A stretch of DNA of 64,000 nt, taken from Lophium mytilinum. Taxonomy: Eukaryota > Ascomycota > Dothideomycetes > Mytilinidiales > Mytilinidiaceae. Within the stretch, counting starts at the first letter, position 1. The number at the start of each line of letters is the position of its first letter. Both the position numbers and the translations under genes were made by a program. A model generated the notes under the pieces. The model was not told the origin of the DNA and searched no databases. It worked only from the letters and a program-made list of their open reading frames with translations. Shown in pieces: positions 46,458 through 59,600 of the stretch. The stretch is taken from assembly GCA_010093605.1 (NCBI GenBank), contig MU004195.1:1507736-1571735 (forward strand), read 5' to 3'.

Positions 46458-46559
46458 AGCCCTAAAGTTTACAACTTATCATGACAATAATACCCACAAC
46501 AAGGAGAAATCTAAACCTCTGAAAATGCTGTTCAAAGCGAAGCCTTCCCCTTATACATC

Positions 46560-49500
46560 TTACTCAAGCCCATCCGGAACCAACTTCGACAATCCCGCAA
46601 TCTTCATCGCCAACGCCGCGATACTCGCACCACTAAGCACATCAAACAAACTGACATCCGCCTTTACCTCCCGCATAATCCACGTCCGCGTCTCCACCGC
46701 CATCAGCGAATCCACCCCATACGAATGCAGCGGCTTCTCCACATCGATATTCTCCGCCGCCGTCTGCAGCCCCTTCGCCAGCCGCGCCGCCAGCGCCGCA
46801 CTGATCGCCCTCCCGGCCTCCTGAACCGAAGTCGCCTGAGCAAGCACCACCTGCAAAGAATCCCCCTCCGGGCCGGCATCCCCATCTCCCTCTCCGCCCA
46901 TAACATCTCGCAGCCCCGTCTTCCTCAGCAGCGCGAACCGCGGATCGTCGTAGTAAAACGGCATCTCCAACCCACCCCGCTTCAGCATCCCACCCGTCGG
47001 CAACCCCGTAACCAACTGCGTCGGCATCCCACTCCTTCCAAACCCCCCCTTCATCGCCGCCGTGACGATCGCATGGAACTCGCCCTCATCCAGCCCCACC
47101 GCCTCCGACCTCCTTAGATTCGTGCCCCCGCCCCGCTCCGCGATCAGCCCAATCCCCAGCATCAGCCCGAGATCGATACTGACGGCCGCGAGGCCGCGCT
47201 GGCGGCGGTAGTGCGCGAGCGCGTCTTGGAACGTGTTGCCGGCGGCGTAGTTGGCTTGGCTGCGGTTGCCGACAACGCCCGAGATGGAGGACAGCATGAT
47301 GAAGAAGTCGAGATCTGGGGGCAGGTGCGTGTGCAGGTTCCAGGAGCCTTGGATTTTGGGTCCTACGGCGCCGCGCCAGAGGGCGTGCGTCATGTTGTCG
47401 TAGATGGAGTCGTTGAGGACGGCGGCGCTTTGGATGGCGCCGCGGATCGGGGGCATGTGCTGGGAGCATTGGGCGATGGCGGCCTGGACGGCGGCTGAGT
47501 CGGAGACGTCGCAGGCGTAGATGCGGGAGGTGGCGCCGAGGGAGGTGAGTTCGGTCGTCATGGATTGGGCGTTGGGGGAGTTGGGGCCAGAGCGGGAGAG
47601 GAAGACGAGGTGGCGGGCGCCGTTGGAGATGAGGAGCCTCGCGAGGCTGCGGCCGAGGCCACCGAGACCGCCGGCTAAGATGTAGGTGGCGTTTGGATCC
47701 AGAGAGAGTGGATTCAGGGTACCGGGGGAGATTGGAATCCGGTCCTGCTGGCTGAAGGAGAGGATTGCGCTGCTTGTGTGTTCCTGGCTAGCTAAAGAGG
47801 CGAAGGCATCAACGACTTGATCAGCAGAGAACACTGACGGGGGCCTAATCGGCTTAATATCATGTTTAGCCAGGAATGTAGATAGCCCTTGAAGTATGTC
47901 GGACATCCGTGACGGGGTTTCTCGGACGATGAGATCCATATCGATGGTCGAGAAAGAAGCACCCCCCCGCGAAGGTAGCGCGGTTACAGAAGAGTCAGTC
48001 GAAGCGGCTGCGTCTTGAATATTAACGAGAATCCCAAATGAGGATATGCTGTCCCAGAAACGTCGCCAAGTCTCTCCAGTTTTCGACGTCGTGTTATTGA
48101 GGATCAAATCGCATCCTCGGCCATGGAACAGTGTGGCGATAGCAGCGGCCAACTCTTGATCCCCGTCATAGAGGATATGGTCTCGTGAGACACCAGATCT
48201 CTCTATAACAGAGCTTTGTTCGTCGGTTTCCACCGTAGCAAATATTATTGCTCCGTATGCCTGTGCCAATTTGACAGCAACCTGGCCGAGCGGACTAGCT
48301 GCAGCTCGGATGAGAACGGATTGACCTGGTTGCAGACGCCCAGTCTGGATGAGACCGAGATAAGCAGCCCCGTATGTAAGCGGCCACGAAGCGGCCTCCT
48401 CGAACGTGACTTTTTTAGGAATATGCTGGCAGAGACACTCGCTGGTTTTGAAGACCGTTCGGTAGGACCCAATGCCTGCGGCACAAACGCGATCGCCCGT
48501 TTTGAGGTTCGAGCAGCCTTTTCCTACCGATTCCACTATACCGCTAAACTCTTTAACAGACATCGCGTCCTTGTCTCTGTAATATTATGTTAGTTATGTT
48601 TGTTCAATAGGAGCGCACCTATCTTACTTTATAGCAACGGCTTTAACTTCAACAGCCACTTCGTTAGCAGCAAGCTCAGATGACGCGTTGGTATCAGTGG
48701 TAAAGAAGAACGTATCCGGTTGGTCCAGGCTCCCATGATTGAGCTCCAAGCCAGTTTTAGTTTCTCCCATGGCCATATACTCAGGCGAACCTGCTGTTTG
48801 GTCACTCAAGATCATCCGACTCATACCCTCATCCGGGACCCATCGATTGATACAGAGGTGGCCATCCATCTCCACGAATTCCCGATCACCATTCGGGACC
48901 GTGGCTATTTTAGCGATGGCCTTTGCAAGAGCATCCGGCGATCGATCGGTCTTGTTCTCGAGGCGCAGGTAGCGAATGTCCAGGTTCAAGTTCTCGTTCT
49001 TCAACACCCTCAGGTACCCTAGGGATGCATCCATAACAGGATCCTCTCCTATGGATACCCACAGCAGCTGGGGGTTCTGAAGAACAACGCTTTTTAGTAT
49101 GTCGTAATCTTCCGCAGATATGTCGGCGCGCAGCGGTTCTTCTAATTGGAGTAAAGATACCAGCCGCTTTCCTTTCATGTCCGCGAGCGATGACGTCCAT
49201 TCGACAAACTGTGCCTCCAATCCCTTGCTGGTAAGGCCGTCGACAACCGCATCACAGATTTGAGCTGCTCTTGCGGTTTTACTTTTTGCCTGGAGAACGT
49301 AGATAGGGTCACCATCGCGTTGTTCAGTAGTTGGATTCGTAGCGAGAAATAGAGCATTCTGCGTTGCCTCCTTGGAGGAATCCTCGGTATATAGGCATAA
49401 GGGGTGGAGCTTGAGCTTAGTTTCTGTAGCGTTCCAAGACCTAAATTGTAATCAGTACGAATCTTGCATTCGCCATAAGCGAGGTTCCACTTACGGGAGT

Positions 49501-52500
49501 ACGCCTGCCGACGTTGCGTTCAAAACCAGAAGATATCCCGTCTCACTTAGCAGTCCCTGCACATTGCGAAATAGTGCTTCCCTATTTGCATCGTCGAGGG
49601 AGACGGCAGACAGGATAATAAAATTAAACGTGGTTTCTTGAGGCTCAAACCCTTGGAGATCGAAATTAGGACTCAGGGTCTTGAAAGTCATCAGAGGTTT
49701 CCAGTCCTGAAGCACTACCTCGGCAGCTTCCAGCTTCGAATTGTCGGCGTCGGCTAGCGTGTAACTTGAGAAACGCGGTGTGGCAGTGGCTGATTTCTGG
49801 AGCATGGACAGGACCGATAGTGGCAAGTCAGTTTCAGGAGCGCCGATTTGAAGAATTGATAAGTCGGGATTCTTATGTGCTGCAAGATTGATAATCTGTT
49901 GTAGTAAGTATAGAGTCATAGTTCCCGCTAATACGAGCCAGATCGGATATTTTACCTCGCAAATCTGATTGTGGCGGTCCGGAATCTTCGTTGGATGTGT
50001 CCTGTCGGAGAACACCTCCGGAATCCGCGACCCTGTCCCTTTCACAGCAGAGTTTGCGGTGCTGCTCGCAGTAATATACTCTTCTAGAGCAGTATGATCT
50101 AGAAGCGTTATGTCCGGCTTCCAAAGAAGCGTGCCGAACGGGGCCTTCGCAGCCCCGTCCGACAAACTCGATAAATTAGTTCTTGGGAGCTCTTTGCATC
50201 GTATGCCCTTGATTTGCACTTTTGGCTCAGCCCAGCTGGCATCCGACATGTACACATCCGCTACCACCTCACGTAGGCCGGCTCGTGTCGTTCGGCAGAA
50301 CCCATTGAACTGAGCCCCCGCGCCAGAAGGCAGATCCATAGAAAGTGTAAGGCTGTCGAAAGAGATCGGAACGGCGGCATCTTGGAACTCCAGCTCTTCG
50401 GCACCCAGCCCAACAAACAGCGAATGGAAGATAATGTCAAGAGTGGTAGGATGAATGAGATGCCCGCTCTCGATGTTTGATGGCATCACACTCTTCGTAT
50501 CCGGAATGGCAATAGTGCAGCAGGCACGACCGTGACCAGAGGAGATGTCCGTCAGGCCTTGGAAACAAGGTCCATACGCCAGGCCTGCCTCTTCAGTTCT
50601 CTTGTAGAAATCTTTCGGGTCGATCTTTCGTGTGCATAGTCGCTTGGAGTCTTCATACTCGCTCTTTATCGCTGCATGAAGCAAACTTTTGCCGGTGGTC
50701 CAGGGGCCGCTCTCATCAAATTTGTATTTGATCTTGATCGATCCGAACGCATTCTCTTCAACATCTTGATCCTCGTGGCAGCTAGACACAGAGAAATCCC
50801 ACCAGGCTCCCGAAGGCCCGCTCGATCCGGTACGTTGGGGCTGCAGCTGTAAGAAGCATTCGACACCCATCTGGTCGTCCGGTACAACCATAGCTTTAGT
50901 GATATGAACATCTCTTAGCTGAATGCTTTCTATCTGCTTCTCTTTGTCGGCAATCTGCTGTATCGCTTCCAGAGGCATCGCAAGAATGCCTGCCGCTGGG
51001 TACAATATGCTCGACTGGACAATGTGGTCCCGAATCCAGGGATTCTCAGTAGATCTGAGAAAATGTCTCCATCTTGGCTCTAGTTTGCTTGATGTAGGAG
51101 TCAGTGCGCCCACTAGGTCATGGCGGCCATGCTCTCTGAAGCGGTAATTTTTGCTTAACCGGGACTCGGACCAGTATTTCAGAGAGTGATTCCACGGGTA
51201 GGATGGCAGGTCGAGGAGTGCTTTAGGTTGAGTTTGCAAGTCGTTGACATCTGAGATGGATATTGGGACACCGCGGATATACAGTGCTCCTGCCGCCATG
51301 ATAGCCGCCTTGGTAGCAGCTTCACCTCGCATGAGCACGGACTCATATGGGATATTCTTGATCTCTTGATGTTGCATAATCTGCCTTAAAGGACCCTTCA
51401 ATGCAGCGTGCGGCCCGACCTCGAGCAAAATGTCGAACGTCACCTCTGTCGTTCGAGCTGCTCGACGTCTGCGTTGCGTGGTATCTTTAGATAAGGCTTG
51501 AACAGCGTCGGAGAAGAGCACTGGAGAAACAAGGTTTCGAACCCAGTAGTCAGGCCCGAGATCGGCATAGGTCGCAAGGGTACCGGTGACGCTGGAGGCC
51601 ATTCTCATGTTCCCTTCCGATGGTAGTGATCTGGTGGATATATCCGATATTCGCTCGCGGTATTTGTCTGCAATTGAAAGCATATGGTGGCTATGATATG
51701 CGTTCTCGACCTTCAGTTTGCGGCAGAAGATGCCATCGAAGTTGAGGTTCTGAAGAAGCTCGTCGATTGCAGCCTCATCTCCAGAGATAGTGACGGAGGT
51801 TGGGGAATTGACGCAAGCCACAACAAGCTTGCCCTTCGTGATTGTTGCGAAATACTTCTCAGCATCGCTGGAAGATAATCCGACGGCCATCATGGCACCT
51901 TTTAATTCAGGTGCTTCTGTAGCCAACTCCGAGCACAGCTTTCCTCGCCAGTACGAGATCTTCCAGGCATCCTCTCGAGATATCGCACCGAAGCTATAAG
52001 CAGCTCCGATCTCACCGCTGGAATGTCCAACGACTCCCACAGGTTTGATATTCCAGGATGTAAGAAGGTCAACAAGGGCAACCTGAAGAATGGTGCAAAC
52101 GGGCTGACTGAATCTTGCAAGTTGAATCTTGGTAGCTCCAGCATCTCGTTCAAGCTCCTCAGTGGCAGACCATTCGCACCCCAATGTGCCCTTCAGATAC
52201 CGGTCGGCAGCTAGAACACTGGCCCTAAACACTGAGTACTGCAAAAGCTCTACGCCCATCCTAGCCCATTGTGCGCCCTGGCCAGTAAAGACAAAGGCGA
52301 TGCGAGGCGTAGTAGATGATCGTGTGGACGCGAATTTCGACACCGAAAGGGATTTCTTTAGGCCCTCGAGAGTTGAAGCAACCACGCATGCTTTCCAATT
52401 GAACTGAGAACGTCGTTTGCTCAATGTAAACGACAAGCTGTCCATATAAGCAGTTTCTTCGGCTGCTTCCTTTAGTGTGGCCTTGGAATTAACTGATTCT

Positions 52501-54143
52501 AGATGTTTCAGGTATTGCGTTCTCATCCGGTCCAAAGCTGCGTCATCCCGAGCACTAAATATGAAGAGGCGCTGTTTGTGGACCGCTTTCCCATGTGTTT
52601 GAATTAATGCGTTGCGAATATGATCAACACGCACGCCCAGCTCAGTAAGATAATGGCCGGCATCATCAAGGATCGCGTGCGCATTCGTACCGCCATAGCC
52701 AAAGGAGTTTACGCTCACACGTCGAAGGCCATTGGAGGGCCATGGAATAGCCGACGTTGGAACGCGGATTTTCCAGTTGTCGAACGGTATTCGTCGGTTC
52801 GGTTTGTCGAAGTGGATATTGGGTAAGATGATGCCAGTTTCCAACATCAAGACACACTTGATGAAACCAGCCAGCCCTGCTGCACCTTCTAGGTGACCGA
52901 TCTAGCGAGAGGACATATTTAGCTTCAGCACTTGTGTTTTACGCACAATATTGGATACTCACGTTCGATTTCACTGAGCCAACCAGAAGTTCACTACCAG
53001 GAGGGCGCCCTTTGGCGAGAGTTTTGGCAACGGCGGAGAGTTCCAACGGATCTCCCACTGCAGTTCCTGTGCCATGGGCCTCAAAATAACTCGTTTGTGA
53101 AAAGTCGAGGCCCGCAGAACGATAGGTCGATTGAATCAAACTAGCCTGCGCATCGCTATTCGGCAGCGTGATACCTGTTGTGTGACCATCCTGATTTATT
53201 CCTTTCAGGCTTGTCAGCTCACCCTGTGCAGCAAAACAGTTGCGATACATACCTGTCCCACGGATAACGGCGCGTATAGAATCACCGTCGCGCAGAGCAT
53301 CAGCTAGAGGCTTCAATATGACGGTTGCGATTCCTTCACCTCGACCATAGCCGCTGACCCCTTCCGCAAAAGATCTGGATAGCCCTTCCTTTGAAAGCAT
53401 ATGAAGATTGGACAGAAACATGGCTAACTCTGGACTGAGGATTAAATTCGCACCGCTCACCACGGCCACCTTGGACTCTCCTGCACGAAGTCCTTGGCAG
53501 GCTAGATGCAGACCGACGAGACTGGAAGAACAAGCTGTGTCTAATGTCATGCTCGGGCCTCGAAAGTCGTAAAACCACGATACTCGATTTGACAGGAGTG
53601 AGAAACCAGTGCCGGTGCCCGCATACATGGGCGAGGTCTCAGCATCTCGCATGAGCATTTCATGATAATCCCGAGTAAAGCAGCCAACGTAGCAGCTGGT
53701 GTCGCTTCCTGTGAGGTTCTCAATGGGCAAGCCGGCGTTTTCGAGTGCCTCGTAAGTGACTTCAAGTAGCATCCTTGCCGTCGGGTCCATGGCCTTTGCC
53801 TCATGGGCTGTGACGTTGAAGAAAGGGGCATCGAAGGAGGAGACATCTTGGTCTAGAAAGTGGCCGCCTGTGCAACTCAGAGTGTTGAGTTTATCGCCGC
53901 CTCGGTGGTGGAAAGCTTTGGCATTGTAGCGGCTTTGAGGCACTTCAGAGTATGCAGCTAACGAAGGGACGCGTTAATTCCTAGCATTGACAGGAGTCTG
54001 TTAGAGGTAGAAGGCGTACATTTCCGCTCATATAACAAGTCCCAGAACTTGGTGGAATTTGAAGCACCGCCGGGGAAGCGGCAAGCGAGGCCCACGACGG
54101 CGATATCAGCTACCTCAACGTCGCCTTTCGAGGATGACGCCAT
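46560..54143 (-). CDS. Highly reducing type I polyketide synthase (KS-AT-DH-MT*-ER*-KR-ACP)
   Basis: Five exons keep phase: 54143-54020, 53957-52963, 52901-49495, 49440-48628 and 48576-46560, giving 2451 residues with introns of 51-62 bp. KS: active-site 'DTACSSS' near residue 184, 'HGTGT' and 'GHLEG' near 376. AT: 'FTGQGAQW' and nucleophile 'GHSSGE' near 667. DH: 'RDHIVQSSILYPAAG' near 1000 and 'HPTTLDIIFHS' near 1196. A short methyltransferase remnant has 'LSILQIGAPETD' where EIGAGTGG is expected (about 1390). ER: 'AAASPLGQVAVKLAQ' near 1875 replaces the GGVG NADPH loop, and the later NSLSGE region reads 'NNTTSK', so both MT and ER are probably inactive. KR: 'GGLGGLGRS' near 2084, with 'QANYAAGN'. 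ACP: 'YGVDSLMAVE' near 2402. No thioesterase or reductase follows, so release must occur in trans. Confidence 0.93.
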
Positions 54144-55178
54144 GGCAGTTTAGATTATGAATGGGCTAAAAACTTGAACGGAGGATACGGAAACAATCAT
54201 GGAGAGAGAGAGAGAGAGGAAATACGACGTGTTACTGCCGATCTAAACTAAAGGGTATCTTTGAAACAATTGGGAGATGGCCGCGCTGTCGGTGGCCTTT
54301 TACTCTTCTAGACATCCTCCACTACCACCGAAAACGACAAAAGACCTATCTGATGCTGAACGGATAGTTGTATGCCCTAAGAGATTTTGGTCCCGCAGCC
54401 GCAGAGCCAGAGCTGAGAAACGCAGCCATGCCGAAAAGCACTGGGCGAAATACGCCTAGGCCGACCTATAAAATAGCCATAGCCTCGTCGTATGCAGATA
54501 GCAGTGCTGAGGCCGTTGATCTTTTGCAGGGCTGAAATTCGGAACACACAGGGGAGTCGTGAGAAAAGACGAATGGTAGAGGGCTCGGGTTGTTTATCAG
54601 CACAGGGTCTAGCGATCAGCCAGCCACGAAAACCCTCGGACGGGGTACCCGCAGGCGGTGAGAGAGAGGGCGTCCTGATGCGGGTTGGGTGCGCTGGAGT
54701 TGATCCCTAGACGCCTAAGCTGCTGTCAAAAACGGTCTTACAGCCAGCCACAAGCCCAGAGCTGCACAGTGCGACGCCGTCTTTTTCGGAAGAGCCGGCT
54801 AGTTCTACCCACGCACCCACGCAAGCCACCAGAAAGCGGGGGTTTGACGACGACGTCCCTCCCCACCACTCCCATCCACTCCCTCACCACGACTCAATCG
54901 TCCAGAAACGATGCAGCAACAGACGGCTATCCCGAGCCTCCAAGCCTCGCCCACGACGTGGCCCTACGTCCGGTCCATGCACAAGGCGCCACGCAGACCC
55001 AACAACCCGTCCCCAGGATGAGTCGACCCGAGATAAGAAAGACAGACCGACTGGCTTCAAAGCCGACTGAAGATCATAGCCACACCCTTCCTCAATCATC
55101 GCCTGTCTGGGACCTCGTTGATACTTCTTCCCCGCCATCACGTGTCGGCACGTGACCCAACAGAAGCACATTTCCACC
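54144..55178. promoter_or_regulatory. Divergent promoter of the PKS and FSH hydrolase genes
   Basis: About 1 kb. A (GA)8-9 run lies about 60 bp upstream of the PKS ATG (54202-54218). A CGG-N5-CCG element, a possible Zn2Cys6 dimer site, lies at 54787-54797. Two CACGTG sites (55139-55144 and 55149-55154) end 25 bp before the hydrolase ATG. Plus-strand frames such as 54685-55155 show no family content. Confidence 0.55.
55139..55154. promoter_or_regulatory. Direct pair of CACGTG sites upstream of the hydrolase
   Basis: CACGTGTCGGCACGTG: two E-box-like palindromes with a 10-bp centre-to-centre spacing, ending 25 bp before the FSH hydrolase start. About one helical turn apart, so two bHLH dimers could bind one DNA face. 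Function is inferred. Confidence 0.45.
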
Positions 55179-56056
55179 ATGCGTTTCCTCTGCTTGCATG
55201 GCCGGGGAACTAACTCTGATATCTTCGAAAGCCAGCTAGGTAAGAGCGTGAAGCTATTAGGATAGATGGACCAGATGCTAATTTCCTCATCCCAGCACCA
55301 CTATTCTCACGCGTCTCCCCTCACCATACTTTTGATTTCGTAGATGCTCCCTTCGACTGCGTGGCCGCTCACGGAATATCCCAACTCTACCAGCCGCCCT
55401 ATCTGACCTGGCATACTCAGTATGAGCCTCAGCACGTCGAGCCAGTGCATGACTTCCTTCGCACCGTAATCGAAGAAGACGGTCCCTACGATGGTGTAAT
55501 TGGCTTCTCGCAAGGAGCAGCACTAGCTGCAAGTTTCTTGCTTTGCCATGAACACTACGCACAGATTCGCGATCCAGGCCGTCGTCACAAGCCTCCGTTC
55601 AAGGTAGCCATATTCATCAACAGCGTCATGACGTTCTCGCCGTCCGAGCACATTGGCAGCAACATCAGCCAGCATATAAAGAGCCAAGAAGAGAAGCACA
55701 TGGCATTCATTGAGGGCGTAGATTCCTTGGGAGCGGAAGACTTTACACCTACGGAGACATATACGACAATAGATGGCGACTCGATTTACGGTTTTCCCAA
55801 GGACACTTTTGCGCCGCGCATTTCAATCCCGACGCTGCATCTTTATGGGACAGAGGATCAGTTCTTGGAACATTCGGAGGAACTAGTCGGCTTGTGTCGA
55901 GGAGACAGAACAGAAGTGCTGCCTGTTAGGGGTGGGCACGAGCTGCCTCGCACCAACCCAGCTTGGGACAAATTCGCCGCACTTTTCGAAATGGTGGCCA
56001 TGACAGCTGCCCTCATGGATCCAAGTAGCAGAAGGGGGTCTGCCACGACATCATAA
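55179..56056 (+). CDS. FSH1/LovG-type serine hydrolase (putative polyketide-releasing thioesterase)
   Basis: Two exons, 55179-55239 and 55296-56056, give 273 residues; the intron is 56 bp with a GTAAGA donor. It starts with the family hallmark 'MRFLCLHGRGTNSDIFESQL'. The alpha/beta-hydrolase triad is visible: Ser in 'GFSQGAALAAS' (about Ser92), Asp in 'LYGTEDQFLEHSEEL', His in 'VRGGHELPR'. Family knowledge: fungal FSH1-domain enzymes next to HR-PKS genes, such as LovG for lovastatin, release the finished chain from the ACP. The PKS here has no release domain and is transcribed divergently from this gene, so the same job is a strong inference. No signal peptide is seen; cytosolic. Confidence 0.9.
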
Positions 56057-56692
56057 CGTGTCATACGAGGATAGAGTTGCGCTTCATAGATTTCATGGTT
56101 ACTCACCCTCTATACCAGTCATAATGTCATGTCTTATTCAGGTTTATATGCCAAAAACACAGACAACACAAGTATGATCTTGACCATGGAAGAGCACCAG
56201 AGGAATGTACCTTTCCGTTCAACCTCAGTACCAAGGTTCTCTCACATCTACCGCCTAGCCCACTTCGGCATCACGCATGGAACTCGTATTATCGACCACT
56301 TTTCAGCTGCACTCGGCGCACTAAACTAGTCAAGAGAAGGCGCGTGGCAGAGGGATCTTTTGGGCAGAAGCGACTTGCCATGTCAGCCAGACAGGGTTCC
56401 GACGTGAAGGACGCATGCGCTAGTAACACCCAATTGCTTCACCCTGTCAGCTGTATGCACGCTCGGCAAGTCCGGGGTGTAATAGTGGGGCGGGATGGAC
56501 CACTGCTCGAAGGGTTACCAACATAGTTCGAGGACCTCTTACTTCGCTGGTAAATAAAACGTCTTACTCTTCTGTTCCATACTTTTAACGGCCTCTCTGA
56601 TTGAAAATCTGCCTTGATTTCGACGTCTACTATTCTTTTATTTTTCTACCGATTTTCTAAGTATCGACGCTTGCACTGAGTACTTGAGCAGG
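56057..56692. other. Intergenic between hydrolase and reductase genes
   Basis: Both neighbours are on the plus strand. The stretch should hold the hydrolase 3' UTR and the A-T-R promoter, with a pyrimidine-rich tract just before 56693. No gene is seen. Confidence 0.5.
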
Positions 56693-59600
56693 ATGGTTTC
56701 TACTGCCACTCCGGTGGATAACAACCGACTTATCCCAAATGTGATTGACCTTCGTGCTCAGAGGAATCCACAAGACATATTCGCAAAAGTGCCGACTTCG
56801 ACTACTAGCTATGGATCTGGATTTCGATCGGTCACCATTGTTGAACTTTCCAATGCCATCAACAGAGTAGCATGGCTTCTCCAAGAGCATTTGGGAAAAG
56901 GCCAGGACCATGAAGCTTTGGCATACATTGGACCTACCGATCTGCGCTATTCCATCGTTGTCATTGCAGCTATAAAAGTTGGCTACAAGGTAAGGGACAC
57001 TGCCTAATGTATCAACTGCACTCTTACTGACTGCTTCGTTCATATACGTTTCTGCCATCTCCCAGAAACAGCAAAGCCGCCCACATCTCCCTTCTATCAA
57101 GACTTGCATGCAAGATTCTAGTTACCACCCATCCGGAACCTCCTTGTGTTCCTATGATTTTAGAAGACTACAGCATGCGAAAGCTTCAAATTCCTTCCCT
57201 CGATGAACTGCTTTCCAATCAGGATACTCCGCATTATCCCTATGAAAAGACATTTGAAGAGGCAAAATATGACCCAGCATTCATTTTGCATACATCAGGA
57301 TCCACAGGTTGTCGAGTCATACCCCATCATGCGTCCTTTGCTAACTGCGTATAGGAATACCCAAGCCCCTGACGTATAACCACTCCTTCATCACACGTAT
57401 TGCAAACGTTACGTCTCTTCCTCCGCCGGAAGGCTTTCAGAGCTTGGATAAATATTTTCGTTCGGGAAGCTTCTTTATGACCCTGCCCGGATTCCATGTA
57501 AGCAATCCAAGGGCGTATCAATTCGCTTCTATATTACATAACAGCCGTAAACTCGTACTCAAAAGCCCTTTAGGTTGCTGGCATAGGCTTCTCGCTCATT
57601 GTGCCTGCCTTCAACAGTTCTGTCCCCGTGTACCCTCTTCCAGGGCCTCCCCCAACAACCGCCGCCTTCATTGACGCCATAAATAACGCAGTGATCGACT
57701 GGGCTTTCTTGCCACCAGTGGTAATCGATGAGCTAGGCAAGGACCCGGAATTGCTAGAAGCAGTAGCCAGCAAGCTGAAGTAACTTTACTACACCGGGGG
57801 TAGTGTCCCAAGATCGTCAGGCGATGCTGTTGCAGCTCGAATGCCACTTTATCAAGTAATGGTATCGAGCGAATGTGCCACATTCCCTCTCGTGAAACGG
57901 GGGCACGACGAAGATGGTCACGACTGGAACTACATTCAGGTTCACCCCTCAGTCCAAGCGGAATTCCGGCACCGCTTCGAGGATTTACACGAGCTTATCG
58001 TAGTGAGGACCTCGGAGAACGAGTCCTACCAACCGGTATTCCTCCACTTTCCCGATCTGAAGGAGTACGAGACGCGAGATCTTTTCACGCCGCATCCAAC
58101 GAAACCAGGGCTTTGGACGCATCGAAGCCGGGTCGACGACGTCATCGTGTTCTTAAATGGAGAGAAGACAAACCCTGTCTCTTTCGAGCACGAGGTCGCC
58201 AAACATCCCGAAGTTGGAGCCGCGTTAGTGGCTGGCCAGCAACGTTTCGAAGCCTCGCTTTTAGTTGAGCTCGTCGATAACAGTGCCGCCACACCCAAAG
58301 ACCGCCTTGAGATCGTTGACCGAATATGGCCTAACGTACAAAAAGCGAACAGTCAATGTCCTGCTCATGCCAAAGTCTCCAAGTCGAAGATTATATTGGT
58401 GGATCCGGAAATGCCAATGCTCCGCGCCGGGAAATGGACTGTTCAGCGGCAAGCCACCTTAGATTTGTACTCAAAGATATTGGATGAGGTCTATGCTGAG
58501 GATGACCTGGACGTTTTATGGATCCCAGCAGAAGACATTGTTAGTGAGTCCTTCGTTGCGGACACAGTGCGGGAAGCGGTTAGGAGCGTGACTGAGTGGG
58601 CGGAATTCAATGACGATGACGAGTTTTTCTCCCTAGGAATGGATTCTCTGCAAGTCTTCAAACTAAGACGCCAGCTCAAGGCTAAGTTGCCGCAAACTAT
58701 CAGCATAGCAACTATATATGGAAACCCTTCAATCACGCTGCTTGCGAAGGAAATCTGGAAATCGGCATCTCACACCCAAGCATCAGAATCTGAAATTCAA
58801 CGAGCCATGCCAGACGAAGCTGCCGCGATTACCGCAACCATCCAAGAATACGTCAACCAAATAGACGCAATCGCAACGCCCCCCCAGACGGACTCACATC
58901 CGATAGCAAAACCGTCACCAGCATCCGAAGTCATACTGCTCACAGGATCAACGGGCACGCTGGGCTCTTTCATACTTCACGACCTCCTTGCCCAGAAAAC
59001 CAGTGCTCACATCTACTGCCTAAACCGAGCCCCAAACTCCTCACAACTCCAAACAACCCGAAACCAGTCCCACCAACTCCCCACCAACTTCCCCCTCAAC
59101 CGCGTCACCTTCCTAACCGCCGACCTCTCCAAACCCTCCTTCGGGCTCTCAGAACCCCTCTACACCACCCTCCTAACAACAACCACCCGCATCATCCACA
59201 ACGCCTGGCCCGTCGACTTCAACCGCACCCTCCCCTCCTTCCACCCCAGCCTCTCCACCGTCGTCGCCCTCATCGCCTTCGCCGCCCGCTCCCCCAAATC
59301 CCCGACTCTGTTCTTCATGTCCTCCATCAGCGCCACCATCAACTACAGCGCGCCCCTGATCCCCGAAGCCGTCATCACAGACCTCGCCTGCACCGCGCCA
59401 ATGGGCTACGGGCAGAGCAAATACGTCGCCGAACGCCTCCTCGACCACGCGGCCCGCACCCTCGGCGTCGACGCCACGGCCGTCCGTATCGGGCAGATCG
59501 CGGGCACGGCGGAGAACCCGCGCGGCTGGAGCCGGAATGAGTGGCTGCCGAGTTTGGTGCTGAGCTTGCGGTTCGTGAGCGCGCTGCCGGATTCGCTGGG

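Noticed and set aside
54685-55155. 156-codon ORF in the PKS/hydrolase promoter
   Set aside because: Low-complexity Ser/Pro/Thr-rich, no motif, and it covers likely regulatory sites.
57308-57354. Possible additional lesion at the unusual GTTGTC donor in the A-T-R gene
   Set aside because: The 47-bp intron still has GT...AG and a CTAAC branch and restores the adenylation motif, so it is probably functional.
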